Assembly: GCA_002633025.1 (NCBI GenBank)
Contig: NMRB01000613.1
Location: 191,094 to 255,093 of the forward strand
DNA length: 64,000 nucleotides
Source of the DNA: Notospermus geniculatus
Lineage: Eukaryota > Nemertea > Pilidiophora > Heteronemertea > Lineidae
Direction of reading: 5' to 3'
This document shows, piece after piece, positions 46,561 through 57,588 of this stretch. The stretch's first letter is position 1, and every line of letters starts with the position of its first letter. The notes below the pieces were generated by a model that ran no database searches, was not told the origin of the DNA, and saw only the letters and a list, made by a program, of their open reading frames with translations. The translations under genes and the position numbers were made by a program.

Positions 46561-48747
46561 GTAACCAGTGAATAACCACAATGAAGGGTCCAAAATGCAA
46601 GAGTTACCCTCAGGGAAAAGGGTCCAAACGGTTATTTTTGGTCGGATTTAAGCGGGGTTGCTTTTAATCAACAGATCTCAGAAAATGCTAATACGAATCT
46701 GCTGTCAGATCTGGGCCATCTCTTACCCTTTTCATAGGGAAAGGGTCTGAAATTGAGGAAATTGACCTCTATAATAATGTCATTGGGACTTCTAAGTTCT
46801 GATTGGCCGATTAAATCACCACAGCATTGCTTCCCAATCCTGCGTTACACCTACCCGCGTTAAGGAAGATTGACGACTCGGTAAACTACCGCTATCAACC
46901 TATGCTACGTGCATTGTATTGTAATCATACATTCTCCAACACTGGGGCGAAACAGTATTGGAGAATGGTACTGGTGGCGCCGGCTGTCGACAGAAAGTGG
47001 CAATACCGTGGTCCTTTAAGTTAGTCTATCAACAAACGCACGTGGCTTCCTTCCAATGATAAGACTAATTCACAACCTTCTGCCCAAAAACCTGAAATCA
47101 TCCCAAACGTCTCACTTCCCATGGTTCACAAAGGTTTACCAACACGTGCTTTATTTTGATGATCTCCATATCGAAGCTACAGCGACGAAGCGGCCGTATT
47201 GTTGTGGAACGGACACTAGCGCCGCAGGACTGGAGCGGCAAATGCTGGAACCAACATAGGCCCAATCCGCATGCTCCGTTCTCTCCAAGTGCATGAAACG
47301 CCGTACATCAGACTGCTTCTAACGCGGTCACACGGGGAATCCCCTTGGGGAATCCCCTAGGCTTGCACTGTTAGTTTTAACATCAAAATTCATCGAAATT
47401 CATACTTCATCGTTTTTGGATGCAGCCAGGAAATGAAAGGGACCTGTCATATGCACATATCAACAAACCCTGAAAGTTTCGTGGTGATGCATGACTTAGT
47501 TTTTGAGTTATTGCCCTGAAACCACCAGATTGGATGGAGAGAGATCCAGAGAGAGATTCAGAGATCCAGAGAATTCTAGTAAAACCAAGGAAGACCGCCA
47601 CACCATTGGTGTGTGGCGGTCTTAATTACATGTTTGCTTAAATTTGGGCATTAGTCAAACAATACACATTATATACAAATGCATACCCATCCTTTATAAC
47701 TTTCAAATCCACCCAAACGAGTTCAGTTATGCCAAACTAAAACGAAGACAACCTGGATAAAGTAGTCTCGCGCAGCCAGCTGTTTAGATTCTGCAGTACT
47801 GCTACACTAAGGTCATGCACAGAACGCCGTTTTTGCTGTGATACAGTGCATTGTGGGAAGTGCTGTAGCAGGTCACGTGACATAGGATGGCTGCTTTCAT
47901 GCATGTCATGTGTTCATTATTGGATTATATTTCACCTTCCAAGATCTCTGAATCTTGCAATGAATCGATTGGGGAAGTGATCTGAGACAACTTACTGGAG
48001 TTGAATTTCAGGCTGAACAGGAACTGAGCAGGAATTGAAACATGAAAACTTTCATTTATTGCAGTGACAGTGTTTTCAGTGCACACATGTCAGTGTACAT
48101 CCTCGGATCATTTTGCCATTGACCATACAGACTCGACTTTTTCGGATTCCTCGCTATAACGAACCCCTCGGAGGTTGCACTGTAGATAGATTTAAACATT
48201 CTTGTGGAGCATGCATTGACACCCGATCATGACCAACCTCGCCACCATGAATTAGTGCTGTGATATACGGTGTACATTGACCGTGTCTTTAGACCTATAA
48301 ACGAGGTTGCCTAAAGGTCAAAGGTTACATCGGCCATCGCGGGATACAAAAACTATCCCATACAGCCCTGCTTTAAAAGACAGCGTTCAAACCAGTTGTA
48401 AAGGGCACCAAAAACAAGAAAAATCGATGAGACAATCATGATGACAGTTGTTGCAACGGCTCAAGTCATCCTTTCCTTCCCTATGCCGTATATTTAGTAG
48501 CGTGGGAATGTGTTGCCTAGACACCCCTCCGCCTCCGCCTCCGCCNCCCCCCCCCCCCCCCCCCAACAAAGCATCGAGGAATACAAGCTGCGACATGACA
48601 ATGGGGGAGACACTAATAAACATGTGTCTCTGTTTTTGAGTGTCCGCCACACAATAAAACGGGCATTGGCATACAGGAGGTATTCTCAGTCGTTACACCT
48701 GGTTCAATTTCCGGTGCGGTCTGCGACACAGGCAAGAACTCTACGTA
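46561..48747. other. Gene-free stretch
   Basis: Includes a hairpin at 47591-47623 (AAGACCGCCACACCA and complement with a two-base bulge), a doubled GGGGAATCCCCT near 47336, and a C-rich tract around the N at 48546. An exon 1 for receptor copy 3 would be expected around here and is not present. Confidence 0.45.
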
Positions 48748-49301
48748 AGCATGGCGCACACCTGCGATTTTTTAGGGGACTACCCTTCCGACTGCTGGAG
48801 CGACTGGAGATTTGCAGGATTAGTCGCCTACTCTGCGGCAGGTCGCTGTACCAAACGACCAGTCACTGTGGTCGCTCGACTAATCGTATCTCGTCTCATA
48901 TCTTATCGCTTGAGTGGTCGTTACATTGTTTGCGGTAGGTTGTTACACTGGGCGATCTGAATGACAGGTTTCAATGGCCAACGGAGACCAAAGAATTTCG
49001 ATCGCATCAAGAGACCAAAAATTCAAAATCTTTAATTTTCGGTCGCAAAGGCCGACTGACCTTTGCAACTAGTCGGCCGACAAAAAAACGATGAAACTTC
49101 GTCCGCATACGATTCCGATGCGACGCCACAATAGCCGGCGACTTCAGTCGCTTTCGGAGGTCGTCTGTCGCTTGCGGATGCTTCACTGAAATAGTCGCAA
49201 GTGTGGTCGCGAGCGACTTCGCACGCGATGGTTGCCTGCGACGTCGTGGTGCCAGTCTCATCGGTGGTCGCAAGATTTTGGTCGCAGGTGTGCGCCATGC
49301 T
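48748..49301. mobile_element. 554-bp inverted-repeat element
   Basis: AGCATGGCGCACACCTGCGA (48748-48767) and its complement (49282-49301) are perfect 20-bp termini, flanked by GTA on both sides (48745-48747, 49302-49304). Interior repeats GTCGC/GCGAC motifs in both orientations. No transposase frame. Confidence 0.7.
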
Positions 49302-49612
49302 GTATAATAGGGAGTTTTCGCAAAGCCCCCGAAACGCCAACGCGAACGCCAAAGTAATTGTTCGATGCCACGAAGAGAGCACCGATTCTGGCGATTTTTT
49401 AGCAAGTTCCATAAAATATTGGGAGTAGCTGACAGCGAACGCACAAAGCACTTAGTGCACATGACCCATCTCTACGATATTCCATTTCATTATTAGCCGT
49501 ACACTCATTCACTTTCGACTCATCAAGGAAAATAAGATTTGTGGTCCATGCCTTCTGTCTTCCCCTGAAATCATAGTAATCCTGTGCTTATGATTTTTTT
49601 TCTGATTTTTAG

Positions 49613-49821
49613 ATTCATTTTCTTTTTGGTGTACGCCAGTGCGATGACATCAGGACTCATACTGGCGGCCATGTCAGTGGATCGGTTCATTGCTGTCCGG
49701 TATCCAATGATCGCGAAAAGTACATGCACCGTTACCAAAGCAATCACTATCTCGGTGATTATTGTTGGGGTTAATATCTCGACGTTCTTCTGCCATGCGT
49801 ATTTTGAAGACAGGGTTTTAG
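49613..49821 (+). pseudogene. Receptor copy 3, exon 2
   Basis: Starts with one base completing the previous codon, then FIFFLVYASAMTSGLILAAM and SVDRF. Open throughout; TM4 is four residues shorter than in the paralogues. Confidence 0.75.
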
Positions 49822-50010
49822 GTAAGGCTTCAAGCTAATTAGCATTGGCAAAACCTGAAGATTTAACCTTTGAAAAAGACCACCACGTCATCGTGGTGGT
49901 GAAGAGCAATGCGAATGACTAAAAGGCTCTTTCAATGTACCGGAGAACATAACAGACTAAATGTACTGTACCAGCATATTTGGTGGCGCCACAGTATTCC
50001 CCATCCTGAA

Positions 50011-50067
50011 AACACCAGGGGTTCTTAGCGAGCGCTAAGAAACCCTGAGCTCGCTAAGGACCCCTGG
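50011..50067. repeat. Hairpin, 22-bp stem
   Basis: ACACCAGGGGTTCTTAGCGAGC pairs with GCTCGCTAAGGACCCCTGGTGT with one mismatch; 13-nt spacer. Sits directly before the family C arm. Confidence 0.55.
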
Positions 50068-50074
50068 TGTTCCC

Positions 50075-50360
50075 AGGATGGCATCCCCCGAGTCTGCATC
50101 CTCGCACCCAGGGTCTTCACAACCGGCCCCCCAACTCGCGCTTGGTTCAGACCCTGGCGACATCCATGCCATTTTAGTGGGGAACCAGCGGAGCACTCGA
50201 CTCCGCCGAATCAAGCCAATCAGAGTGAAGCTTCTATCCCGTCTTGGTCATATCCCAAATATGGTAGCTGTGAAAATTTCTCGAGTCGCTGACAAACTCG
50301 CTGAGTTTCTGATTGTTCCTGAATTAACTTCGCGTCAACATGATTCTCACGGATTATCTT
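50075..50360 (-). repeat. Dispersed repeat family C, left inverted arm
   Basis: Reverse complement of 52280-52690 (shared AGTGGGGAACCAGCGGAGCA, CTTGGTTCAGACCCTGGCG, TTCTGATTGTTCCTGAAT). The two arms enclose 1.9 kb of other repeats. Confidence 0.6.
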
Positions 50361-51215
50361 GTCAACGAGGACGTACTGATGGGATGTATGTATGTATGTA
50401 TTTATTTATAAAATAAAGTACAGAAGAAGGTGCAAGGGGCCGAGGCCGAGGCATTACCGGCCCCTGAACAGAAATTTACAAATAAAAGTATGATGGTGCA
50501 TAGAATCGTGCTTGGTGTAATGGTATCAGAACACGATGGGATCAGAACACGAAGGTATGATCCAGTTCATGTGTTGGGGCAGCTGTCATTCGGCAGCGTG
50601 CATAAATTATGGAATGAGATACAATGCTAGGAACCTGGTATCCGGTAACTCGTAATACCAGATGTATGTGCAGACGTTGTAGCACTAGGCGCGATATTTG
50701 TCCATTACATCAAGTGGCATTTCCCCACTGCTTTGCATGGTTTGTTGGTGAATTACCAATTGGCGAGTACACATGGGGGAATGTCCGTCTTCCCCACCGA
50801 AACGGGGTAAATGTCCTCAGGGCATTGAGGGAGGGTACGACCGTAAATGACCTGAGATTCTCAGGATGCCGAGTCTGTTGAGACGAATGTCCGTGTGCTA
50901 AAATTAGATTTGAGTGTTGTGAGAAGTGCCCATTCCAAAATTAGAAACTTGTTTCCCCTTTCCTCGTGTGTCTTATTACGTCAGCGGGATTTGACGTGTG
51001 AGCTCAGAGCGATGGGACGTGACATTCGTAACACTTCGGGTCTTTCCGTCATTCTTTGGTAAAGACCCTCGTAAGTCATACAGTCGTGCGCGGAGTGCTC
51101 ACGACCAGAATTGTTAGGCTGTCGGATCACTCATGACAGGTAGCAACCTCCGCGAAGAAAATATAACACCTGCAAACCTTGTTGTCTGAAGGCGCGCGCA
51201 TCGTTCAATATCAAC
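50361..51215. other. Gene-free stretch
   Basis: TATG microsatellite at 50386-50402. An 85-codon plus frame (50624-50881) has no recognised domain. Confidence 0.35.
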
Positions 51216-51470
51216 CTGGCATAATAATGGCTGTGGACTCGTGATCGGAAGGTCGCGGGTTCGATACCCGGCCGTGCCACTCTGTAACTCTCAACTGGCC
51301 TCAAATGTTCATCGTGTGCGCTATATTGTGGCTGCCCTTTGGTTTCTACAGAAAGGTTCTGAATCATAGGCTGGGGTAATAATGTGTGTAGCGCTTAGAG
51401 AGCGTATTAGAGAGCGTAATACGCTGTGAAGCGCTATATAAGAACTCACCATTATTATATAATAATAATA
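51216..51470 (+). repeat. tRNA-derived SINE with ATT-rich tail
   Basis: B box GGTTCGATACC with TCGCGGG upstream (51253-51275), then a body ending in AGCGCTATATAAGAACTCA followed by (ATT)n at 51447-51468. GCGCTATATAA next to an ATT tail is typical of the 3' ends of widespread animal SINEs. The A box is poor, so the 5' end is decayed. Confidence 0.65.
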
Positions 51471-51471
51471 A

Positions 51472-51603
51472 GCAAGAAGTCAATCTCCAGAATTCACGAA
51501 TTTTCGACCCAAACCGGGGTCTTTTTCAAGTGGAACTTTACAATCTGAAACTCTAGAAAAGACTCTTTGAGTCTTTTCTAGAGTTCGTGAATTCTGGAGA
51601 TTG
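51472..51603. repeat. Left part of palindrome-type foldback element
   Basis: Same sequence as the 11.7-kb palindrome centre region (AGCAAGAAGTCAATCTCCAG through CTCTAGAAAAGACTC and complement). Interrupted by the minisatellite foldback at 51604; the expected continuation resumes after the N (52171-52245). Confidence 0.6.
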
Positions 51604-52169
51604 GGGTCCATACCTATGTATCCCGGTACCTATGTATCCCGGTACCTATGTGTCCCGGTACCTATGTGTCCCGGTACCTATGTATCCCGGTACCTATGTG
51701 TCCCGGTACCTATGTATCCCGGTACCTATGTGTCCCGGTGTAATAGCTGATACTGTCCTCGATGGTATAGTCCTCGGGACTACACCACAATATTAAGATC
51801 CTAATTATTATAGTCCGAGGGCCACCAACACTACGGATATAGTCCGACGGACTATCACTGGGTATCATAGAGTTCCAGCACCAGGAATAAATGTCCGGGG
51901 TGGGTGGACTATGTTCGACCCCAATTTATCTAGAAAAGACAGTCTTTAATGTTGCTTCTTACTGGAAAGTGCCTGAGGAAGACCCCGCATGGGGTCGAAA
52001 ATTTGCGAATTTCGGAGAAGACTTTCCGTATTATATCGTTTTGTGTGTCGTTCTTTGTGCTCTATTTTGGATAACTAAAACCACCTCAGATAACATAGTC
52101 CACCCCGGACATTTATTCCTGTGCACCTGGACTATGATACCCAGTGATGGTCCGTCCGACTATATCCGT
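51604..52169. mobile_element. Foldback element with 16-bp minisatellite arms, partial copy
   Basis: Apparently base-for-base identical to 25421-25986, including the number and order of minisatellite units. It ends at the N at 52170; the right array seen at 26070-26228 is absent. Identity of 566 bp including a minisatellite implies very recent transposition or an assembly duplication. Confidence 0.7.
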
Positions 52170-52264
52170 NTCGTGAATTCTTGAGATTGACTTCTTGCTT
52201 ATTATCATTTTGTGTGTCAATTTTGTGCTTTTCTGTATCTTGCACCATTATTATATAGCTGCCC

Positions 52265-52690
52265 CAAACACATGATTGAATCCATTGGTACGTACTCGTT
52301 ATCTAGATAATCGGTGAGGATCATTTTGACGCTCAGTTTATTCAGGAACAATCAGAAATTCAGCGAGTTTTTCAGCGAATCGAGAAATTTTTACAGCCGC
52401 CATTTTGGGAATGACCAAGACGAGATAGAAGCTTCGCTGTGATTGGCTGAATTCGGCGGAGTCCGGGGTTAGCCGCATAGAAACTCCGCTAGTGCTTCGA
52501 CAGCCTATCGGTGTTAAAATGCATGGAAAAATGTACAGCACTATCGGCAGATGGGCTCCGCTAGCGCTAGCGGAGTTTCTATGCGGCCACCCCAGTGCTC
52601 CGCTGGTTCCCCACTAAAATGGCATGGATGTCGCCAGGGTCTGAACCAAGCGCGAGAAGGGGAGCCGGTTGTGAAGACCCTGGCTGCGAG
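52265..52690 (+). repeat. Dispersed repeat family C, right arm
   Basis: See 50075-50360. Contains its own small palindrome (CCGCATAGAAACTCCGCTAG at 52470 and complement near 52560-52585). Confidence 0.6.
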
Positions 52691-53203
52691 AATGAGTAAC
52701 CAGTTTCTGCGGTGATATGCAGCTCCCACTGGGATTTCTGTCGTAGTTGTCGAAGAGAAATACATGTAGATGACATATGTGAAGGTGTTTCATCTTTTTC
52801 TTCCAAGTATCATGCTCATCGGTCTCGTGCAGTCGGGAGTCACTGTGTGTGCCCAATCGCTTACCTGTTTAGAGTGTATGACAGTTAAATTCTTCGAATG
52901 ATATCATTGAAGTTACTCGGTTGATGAAATTGACCTTCATTAATTAAACTTGAACTCTTCAGGCTGGTCATGTTTAATCACAAAACAGGTCAAAACGTCA
53001 TAATTGGGTAACCTGTGGAACAACCTGGGGGAAAGACTAATTATCTAATGCGGAGCAAACTAAAGAATCCATAATCATCAACTTGAAGTCGAAAATAATA
53101 GGGCCGTTTAGACGACAAGCCAAAAAACCACATTCAGATTCGATCCGATTCGATCCGATCGACCCAAATTCTGGACAGGATGTGGTCCAAGTTTTGCTTT
53201 TAA

Positions 53204-53381
53204 GCCCTGTTTCCACTAGATCGGTTTCCGCTGCGGTTTGCGGCGCCGGGTTTTTTTTCACTGTGTTTGGATAATCCTTCGATGGTTTAACAATACATGA
53301 CGTGTTAATTATCCCAATGCCTGTGATAACCGCCCCGGCACCGCAAACCGCTGCGGAAACCGTGGTAGTGGAAAAAGGCCT
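53204..53381. mobile_element. 178-bp TTAA-site element
   Basis: Arms GCCCTGTTTCCACTA and GGTTTCCGCTGCGGTTTGCG with complements; TTAA at 53200-53203 and 53382-53385. Confidence 0.65.
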
Positions 53382-53385
53382 TTAA

Positions 53386-53606
53386 GCCCGTGTCACACTG
53401 TCCCGAGATTAGACACCCGATGGCCACACGAATATGGAATTTTGAATTTCGCGTGAAGATGGCCCCAAAGTCAACTTCCAGAATCTTGCAAATTTTCGAC
53501 CCCAACCGGGTTCTTCTTCAGGCTGGCATTTATCAGTAAGATTTCCAAAAGTTTCCATAATTCGTATGGCCATCGGGTGTCAACTTCGGGAGAGTGTGAC
53601 ACGGCC
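53386..53606. mobile_element. 221-bp TTAA-site element, sharing a TTAA with its neighbour
   Basis: Arms of about 55 bp (GCCCGTGTCACACTGTCCCG and complement; CACCCGATGGCCA), TTAA at 53382-53385 and 53607-53610. The centre has the AATTTTCGACCCCAACCGGG motif also seen in other foldbacks. A third, incomplete element of this type (TGCCCGTTTCACACTGTCCC) starts right after the second TTAA. Confidence 0.65.
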
Positions 53607-53661
53607 TTAATGCCCGTTTCACACTGTCCCGAAGTTGACACCCGATGGCCACACGAATTAA

Positions 53662-54598
53662 TGCCTGGCTTTCACTATCGCTACGAATGTCCCGAATCGC
53701 CACGAATCTTAAATTGTCCCAATTCGTGGCCAATCGGGTTGAAAAATATGCCGAATTTCAAGAATGGGCTAAGAAACAAGTACGAATTCAAAGAATCATG
53801 TAAGAATTGCACGAACAAAAGGCATGATCACTCACGAATACTCCTGCCCGATTCGTACTTGATTCGTAAATACATTCGAGACATTCGTGCCTGTTTTCCG
53901 CGTGGGCCCATGATGTCCCACTTTCACTGACGCTACGAATGTCCCGAATCAGAAAGTTGTCCGATTCGTGGATAATTCTCAAACGTTCCTTGCAGTTCTT
54001 AAATGATTCTTGGTTGATTCCTAAAACATTCGTACAGTTCGTGTGAGTTCGTCGAGCCGCCACGAAAGTTTTTGCTTGTCAAAAACTTTCGTGGGACGGT
54101 TCACGAATTCCACGAATTTTAAATTCGTAGAGATCGTAAACACTTCGCAACCCTTTCTTATCGTCCGTAACAGCCTCGTAGTGGATTCTTTTGCATTCTG
54201 GGCTATTCTTGGCCATTCGTGTCTCCCTCAAATTTGTGGACCCACGCCGAAAACATCCCGAAACAGGCACGAATGTCCCGAATGTATTTATGAATCAAGT
54301 ACGGATCTATCACCAATCGGCCACGAATATTCGTAAGTGAGTCGTACCTTATTCGACGTACAATTCTTACATGATTCTTTGAATTTGTATTTCGTAGTTG
54401 AACTTGTGTCGTGGAATTCGTGAACGCTCCCACGAAAGTTTTTGACAAACAAAAACTCACGCGAACAGTACGAATGTTCAGGAATCAACTAAGAATCATT
54501 TAGGAACTACAAGAATCGTTTGAGAATTATCTGCGAACCCGACAACTTTCAGATTCGGGGCGATTCGGGACATTCGTAGCGTCAGTGAAAGCCAGGCA
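53662..54598. mobile_element. 937-bp Harbinger-like foldback with nested palindromes
   Basis: TGCCTGGCTTTCACT and complement with TAA on both sides (53659-53661, 54599-54601); TAA/TTA targets are typical of PIF/Harbinger. The terminal ~37 bp pair almost perfectly. Inside, CACGAAAGTTTTTG and its complement form a tight hairpin at 54060-54095, and many ATTCGT/ACGAAT motifs pair at other scales. Confidence 0.7.
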
Positions 54599-54981
54599 TA
54601 ATGGAAACTCTAGGAAATCTAACTGATAAGTGCCAGCCTGAATTACACATTACATCTGGTCACATTCCGACATTAAATTACCCTTGTGGAACTCTCCACA
54701 ACGAGTGCGGTCAGTGGAAGAGGAAAAACCACATCAATGCGCATGCGCGCAGGTAGGATGAATCCGGATTCGGGTCTCATTTGCGATGAGACGAGCAATT
54801 TTAATCTGGTCGTATGTGTTCCAATGCGGTCGAAATCAGGACCAGCAAAAGCGATGGTCAATTTTAAATCCACATTGGACCGCATTGGGTAGCGCTTGCA
54901 CGCAGTTTTGAACCTCAATCGGGTTCGATCGGATCGCATGTGGATTTTTGCCTGTCGTCTAAACGGTCCTATTCGTAACCA

Positions 54982-55293
54982 CACAGAAAAAAAAAATCAA
55001 CTCGAGTGGAGACTCAAAGTCTCACTTTAGGGACAAAATGGTTCGAAATACTTTTTGACTTAAAATGAAGCAGAAAATATTTCGGCCCGAGACAATTACA
55101 CCTCGTTCCGAGAGAAAATATTTCGGGTTGAGATACTGACAGTCTCGATCTGAGAGAAAATATTTTAGGCCGAGATGTCATTGTCTCGCGCCGAAATATT
55201 TTCTGCTTCATTTTGAGTCAAAAAGTGTTTCGAACCATTTTGTCCCTAAAGTGAGACTCTGAGTCTCCATTCGAGTTGATTTTTTTTTCTGTG
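54982..55293. mobile_element. 312-bp element with ~100-bp arms
   Basis: CACAG-A(10)-TCAACTCGAG and complement at the ends; arms include GTCTCACTTTAGGGACAAAA and ATGAAGCAGAAAATATTTCG. Lies about 180 bp before exon 3 of receptor copy 3. Confidence 0.65.
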
Positions 55294-55477
55294 CTGAAAC
55301 GACCATTCGTGATTGAGATGGATACCAGACTAGACTGCCTATAACTACGCTGTAATGTCCTGGTGGATATGAAACCTGATGGATGCCCTATCTGTGCTTT
55401 GAAATCCTTTATTTCGTTCACGAGATCGTCTTATTCAACGACATAAATTATTCCCTTTGTTTCTTCTTTTTGGATAG

Positions 55478-55963
55478 GAATTGAGGCCCTCATTCCGTCG
55501 GTACCAGGCTATCCCGAATACGAGATTTTGTTCTCAAATTTTCAGCTGATATTTGGAAGTATTCTTCCCTCGATTGCAATCATAGTCAGTAATATTGGCA
55601 TCGCTTCAACTGCGCCGAGCATCAAGAAATCGAATTGGGATGCGTGTTCAACAAGACAAGGGGAGAGACCAGCGAGAAAAACAGCTGACGTCGATGCTGG
55701 TCATTGTAAGCATGGCCTTCTTGTGCACAACATTACCCAAGAAAATTTTCGTTTCACTGCTCGAGATACCGGCCATAGCAAAAGCCTATGATGTTAATAA
55801 CACCTATTGGAATGCACTGTTCAATATTCTTGATTTTCTGCTCTATGATATTTGGATGTGTAATCATGCAGTTAACTTTTACTTGTACTGTCTCGCAGGA
55901 GGAGAGAAGTACAGACAGGACACAAAAGCTATCCTAGGGCGGATGATCTGCTTGAGTGCGTAG
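55478..55963 (+). pseudogene. Receptor copy 3, exon 3 (2-nt deletion)
   Basis: 486 nt: relative to 482 in the paralogues, minus 2 (deletion after the codon for ACT, near 55612) and plus 6 (two extra C-terminal codons, SA). Downstream of the deletion the TM6-TM7 frame is clean. Confidence 0.75.
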
Positions 55964-55969
55964 AAATCA

Positions 55970-57462
55970 GAGGCACACACCGCGATGTAGGCCTAAAACG
56001 ACATTTTGTCCACACTCTACATCAGTAAAACCGCCGACATCCTGACGGTCGTGTCTGGATTGAACGTCACAGGAACTTTTAGGGCCATGTCTCTTCGAAA
56101 CGAAAGTGTCATTTCAGGACTTTTTGACAGAAATTGCCATTAATATTGTCGGAAATGTATTCCTTGCTTGTTATTTTTTTTACTTGTGTCATTTCACCTT
56201 GTTTATCGCTTCAACGCAGACGTCCGCATTTTACCCCGTGATCGTTTTCATTCAGTAATGGTCTAGTGCTCTAGAATTGAACTTCAATAATTTTACTTCT
56301 GCTATTACGAAATTCCCTCTGATCTTTTTCCGCCTTCCCCTATAAATTCAGAAATTTTTGTTCAGAGTTCACTCCTGTGTTGGCCGTTGAGTTTGACGAA
56401 TTCATTATGCGCCACATTCGGTAAGATAAAATCTCTCTCATTTCTTCCTCCGAAATTAAGTGTGATTTTTTGGTATTTCTTCACGACAAACTTTTAGATG
56501 TTTTAATTTGTTATTCTTACATGTACTTTTTTAATGTTGTATTTTTATAGTTGACCACACATCCAAATATGCTTCCCACGTACGTGGTGGAATAAATCGA
56601 TAAATCGGAATTTTGACTCCTATTACTTCCGTGTGCGTGCAACGGTGTGCGCCACAAATATCGCCCTGTCGTACGACCTCGAAGGATATACCATGTATGG
56701 TACCAATTACATCCCTATGCCCATATTTGAGAGGCCGACAAAGTGTGCTGAATCACAGAAGAGAAGGTGTGCAGACACTCGCTTTGAGATCACACAGCCA
56801 TGACAGCAGTGTCAGGAATTCACCCAAATTATTTCTTTTCTCTTCTTTATCCGAGTTTTCATCGGTTTTAATGTTTTTCCCAACTGTAAAGCACTGTGCA
56901 CGACTTCTTGGAGAGAAAAAAAAATCTTCGTCAACATCACTCAGTTTTGCCCCGTGCAGCCTAGCGCCATGTTTCTTCCAAACAAAAGTGTTATTTCAGG
57001 ACTTTCTGATAGAAATTGCCTTTAATATCGCCCTGCTTTATGACCGAGAAGGATATACCAATAGTATGGTACCAATTTCGTCCCTATGCCCATATTTAAA
57101 GCGGACTGTTCGTGCTGAGTCAAAGATTCCACAGCACCGTTTCCGGAGCGGGCGCCGCAATGCATTTACCAGTTGTTGTTACGAATAAAACGGGACGTTT
57201 TATTATTTTTGGTTCACTTTGGATAGACGCGAGCAATCCGCTTTAAAGTTCAGAATGCAAACGGCGAATTGCGACATCAAATCACTAGTACTCATTTATA
57301 AATAAAGCCTGTAAACCATATCAATCAAAGTTAACAATTTTGAAATCAAACTTTGGTGAAAAAAAAGGTGATTTTATTTCACATTCAGCCCCTTTCCGAA
57401 GGTAACCATCCGCTGTGCCCAGAGGCGATTAGTTACACCGACCGCCGCTAGGTGAACCGGAA
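55970..57462. repeat. Gene-free stretch with a diverged direct repeat
   Basis: 56087-56156 resembles 56968-57032 (GAAATTGCC-TTAATAT), and 56655-56760 resembles 57025-57130 (ATATCGCCCTG, GAAGGATATACCA, GGTACCAATT, CCCTATGCCCATATTT). A 191-codon plus frame (56613-57188) arises across these repeats and is not supported as a gene. Confidence 0.45.
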
Positions 57463-57588
57463 GTGACGTTTTAGTAGACAAACCAGTTGCAAGCTGCTGT
57501 GTTGTGTTGTGTATACGTGGTGTACTACATAGAAATATATCTGACTGCCTTTTATTCACTGAAATTGTTGAAATTAAACTACTCCAAC

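Larger units (their letters stand above)
53098..54973. mobile_element. Outer inverted-repeat element enclosing a nest of others
   Basis: AATAGGGCCGTTTAGACGAC at 53097 and its near-complement ending at 54973 are followed inward by CAAAAA-CCACAT and GATCCGAT stretches in inverted agreement. At least three smaller elements lie inside. Confidence 0.55.
49613..55963 (+). pseudogene. Receptor copy 3 (exons 2 and 3 only, frameshifted)
   Basis: Exon 2 (49613-49821, after ATTTTTAG; donor TTAG|GTAAGG) is 209 nt, 12 nt shorter than in copies 1 and 2, keeping phase by losing four codons in TM4. Exon 3 (55478-55963, after TTGGATAG) has lost two bases near 55612: upstream it reads SNIGIAST, downstream LRRASRNRIG then KQLTSMLVIVSMAFL in another frame, to TAG at 55961-55963 after LICLSA. 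No exon 1 is found upstream. The helix motifs (SVDRF, NFYLY) are kept and splice sites are intact, so decay is recent, or the 2-nt loss is a sequencing error and exon 1 is beyond an assembly break. The 5.7-kb intron is full of nested repeats. Confidence 0.8.

Noticed and set aside
56613-57188. 191-codon plus-strand frame
   Set aside because: Runs across a diverged direct repeat; composition and lack of any motif argue against coding.
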